Below, in pieces: positions 62,831 through 64,000 of a stretch of 64,000 nt of DNA. The notes beneath the pieces were generated by a model. That model saw only the letters and a program-made list of their open reading frames with translations. It made no database searches and was not told where the DNA came from. Both the position numbers and the translations under genes were made by a program. The DNA is from Calonectria ilicicola (lineage: Eukaryota > Ascomycota > Sordariomycetes > Hypocreales > Nectriaceae). Every line of letters begins with the position of its first letter. Position 1 is the stretch's first letter. Location: contig CP085828.1 in assembly GCA_020809705.1 (NCBI GenBank), forward strand, positions 3,844,001 through 3,908,000, read 5' to 3'.

Positions 62831-64000
62831 GGCGATATCGAAAGGCCCAGATTTAGGATGATGCGACCCGCCTGGCGCTGAATGTCGTCAGCCATCATGC
62901 CGGTTTAACTGCAAGCCACTCCCACTCACCAACCAGTGACCACATCAAAGGGAAGCCCACACAGGCATTTCGGTTCCGGGCGGGGAAGTTCCCATGTCGA
63001 GCCGTGACGATAGCATAGGCCAGACTGGCGATAACGATATTGGCAATAGGATAAAGGCGGTGCTCCTCAAGTCCGCCGACACGTTGGATTTTGGAGGCCA
63101 TTTTGAATCCGGCCAAGGAGATGATGGAAAAAAAAAGTAAGAGATCTGGTTGATTGAATCCGGTCATTTATTTACATTTCAGGGTGCCTCCTTTTCCACC
63201 ATTGTGGCCTGAACTCCACCAGCAGACAATGGTCCATGCTTTTCAGCATCTGTAAAAACCATCTCCATGAGGAAATTTTGTTGGGGCAAGTGTTCTAAGG
63301 CATAGCCTCCTGCGTCGTAAAGGGGGAACACGTTCAGGCAAGAGCACGCTCTGAGCAGCAAGAGATGGCTGTGTCATGAACGGAGCCCAATGTGTCGAGA
63401 TGTGTTGCAAGGCTGAAAAGCGGGAATCACTCTAGAGTCGAGGTGTCCTTAAAAAAAACGCATGAGGGGTGTCCAACGGTGCTGGACGGCAAGGTCAAAT
63501 GTGAACATTGCGCCTCCGGGATCATCCGAGGACAATGCACACAAATGTGGTATTTCAAGCCACGATGGCCATGGGCCGCCAATCGACAGCACTGCAAGTT
63601 TCAAACGCCATCACTTAACGGCCGTAGGTGTAGTGAATGGGGGAGTGGGTGGATGGAAAGGGCTGGTTTTGTTGGGAATGCCCGCTCCGGTTCCTCAACC
63701 CAAACGTTGTCTGGCCAAAGCAATACAAGACTCTTCGGTATGCCTTCAAACTTACGAACATGGTGATCAGCCACGGCACAGCCTTAGCCAAGGCGCCTTC
63801 CGCTATGCCACATGCTGAATGTTGTGTGCTTGTTGTTGTCGGCGGCCCTTGAGACCGGGAGTTCGGCAAACAGACGTCTCCAAGCAATACGCCAAGCCGT
63901 CGCACTGTGTCGTCCATTCTCACACCGAGACGAGGCGAGTTCACCTGGTTCTGGGGGCCTAGGGGATTGTTGTATGTTGCATGAGACGAGAGGGCATAGC
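62831..64000. other. Right-edge stretch, no supported gene
   Basis: Only short frames. A 90-residue minus-strand frame at 62895-63167 has a hydrophobic segment, but no recognised family and no good splice partner. The rest to the window end shows no coding, RNA or repeat signal. Confidence 0.4.

Overview
This is 64 kb of nuclear DNA from a filamentous ascomycete (Pezizomycotina, probably Sordariomycetes/Hypocreales). Coding regions are cut by many 44-132 nt GT-AG introns with CTAAC/CTGAC-type branch sites. There is a HET-domain gene, a Zn2Cys6 activator, PTH11-like and 2EXR proteins, and an intron-containing nuclear tRNA-Thr. Intergenic DNA is AT-rich, 0.3-3.9 kb per gap. Exon boundaries below were read by eye from splice signals and checked for frame continuity; none is backed by transcripts.

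Layout. 1-6 kb: a mitoribosomal protein (mL40/MRPL28), an unknown acidic-tailed protein and a weak small ORF. 8-12.4 kb: a transketolase of the dihydroxyacetone-synthase type, divergent from a sugar/polyol short-chain dehydrogenase. 12.5-17.7 kb: a HET protein and a large 2OG-Fe(II)-oxygenase-like protein that seems to have lost its iron-binding HxD. 19.7-21.1 kb: an F-box/LRR-like protein. 25-28.6 kb: a cytochrome P450 with a 24-nt exon and an ADP-ribosylglycohydrolase. 29-37.2 kb: an MFS sugar/polyol transporter, divergent from dihydroxyacetone kinase, followed by a Zn2Cys6 regulator. 37.4-40.3 kb: a small hypothetical gene, then a ~2.1 kb structure bounded by diverged inverted repeats and holding a minus-strand run of short introns and microexons. 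40.6-41.6 kb: a 2EXR protein. 42.1-52.3 kb: a secreted EEP-fold phosphoesterase, a secreted TNT-domain NADase-like protein, a flavin amine oxidase, a secreted DUF1593 nucleoside-hydrolase-like protein and a Dal5/Tna1-type MFS permease. 54.4 kb: tRNA-Thr(AGT). 55.2-57.9 kb: a MYND-finger protein and a PTH11-like receptor. 58.6 kb: a P450 relic. 60.0-62.8 kb: two convergent genes sharing a CPFF-type zinc-finger module.

How genes may work together (inference). Transketolase/DHA synthase, the SDR, the transporter, DHA kinase and the regulator are compatible with C3/pentose sugar and dihydroxyacetone metabolism. The 42-52 kb block has secreted enzymes able to attack phosphodiesters, NAD and N-ribosides next to a carboxylate/vitamin-type permease, compatible with extracellular nucleotide or NAD scavenging. 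No classical secondary-metabolite backbone enzyme, intact transposase or CRISPR array was seen.
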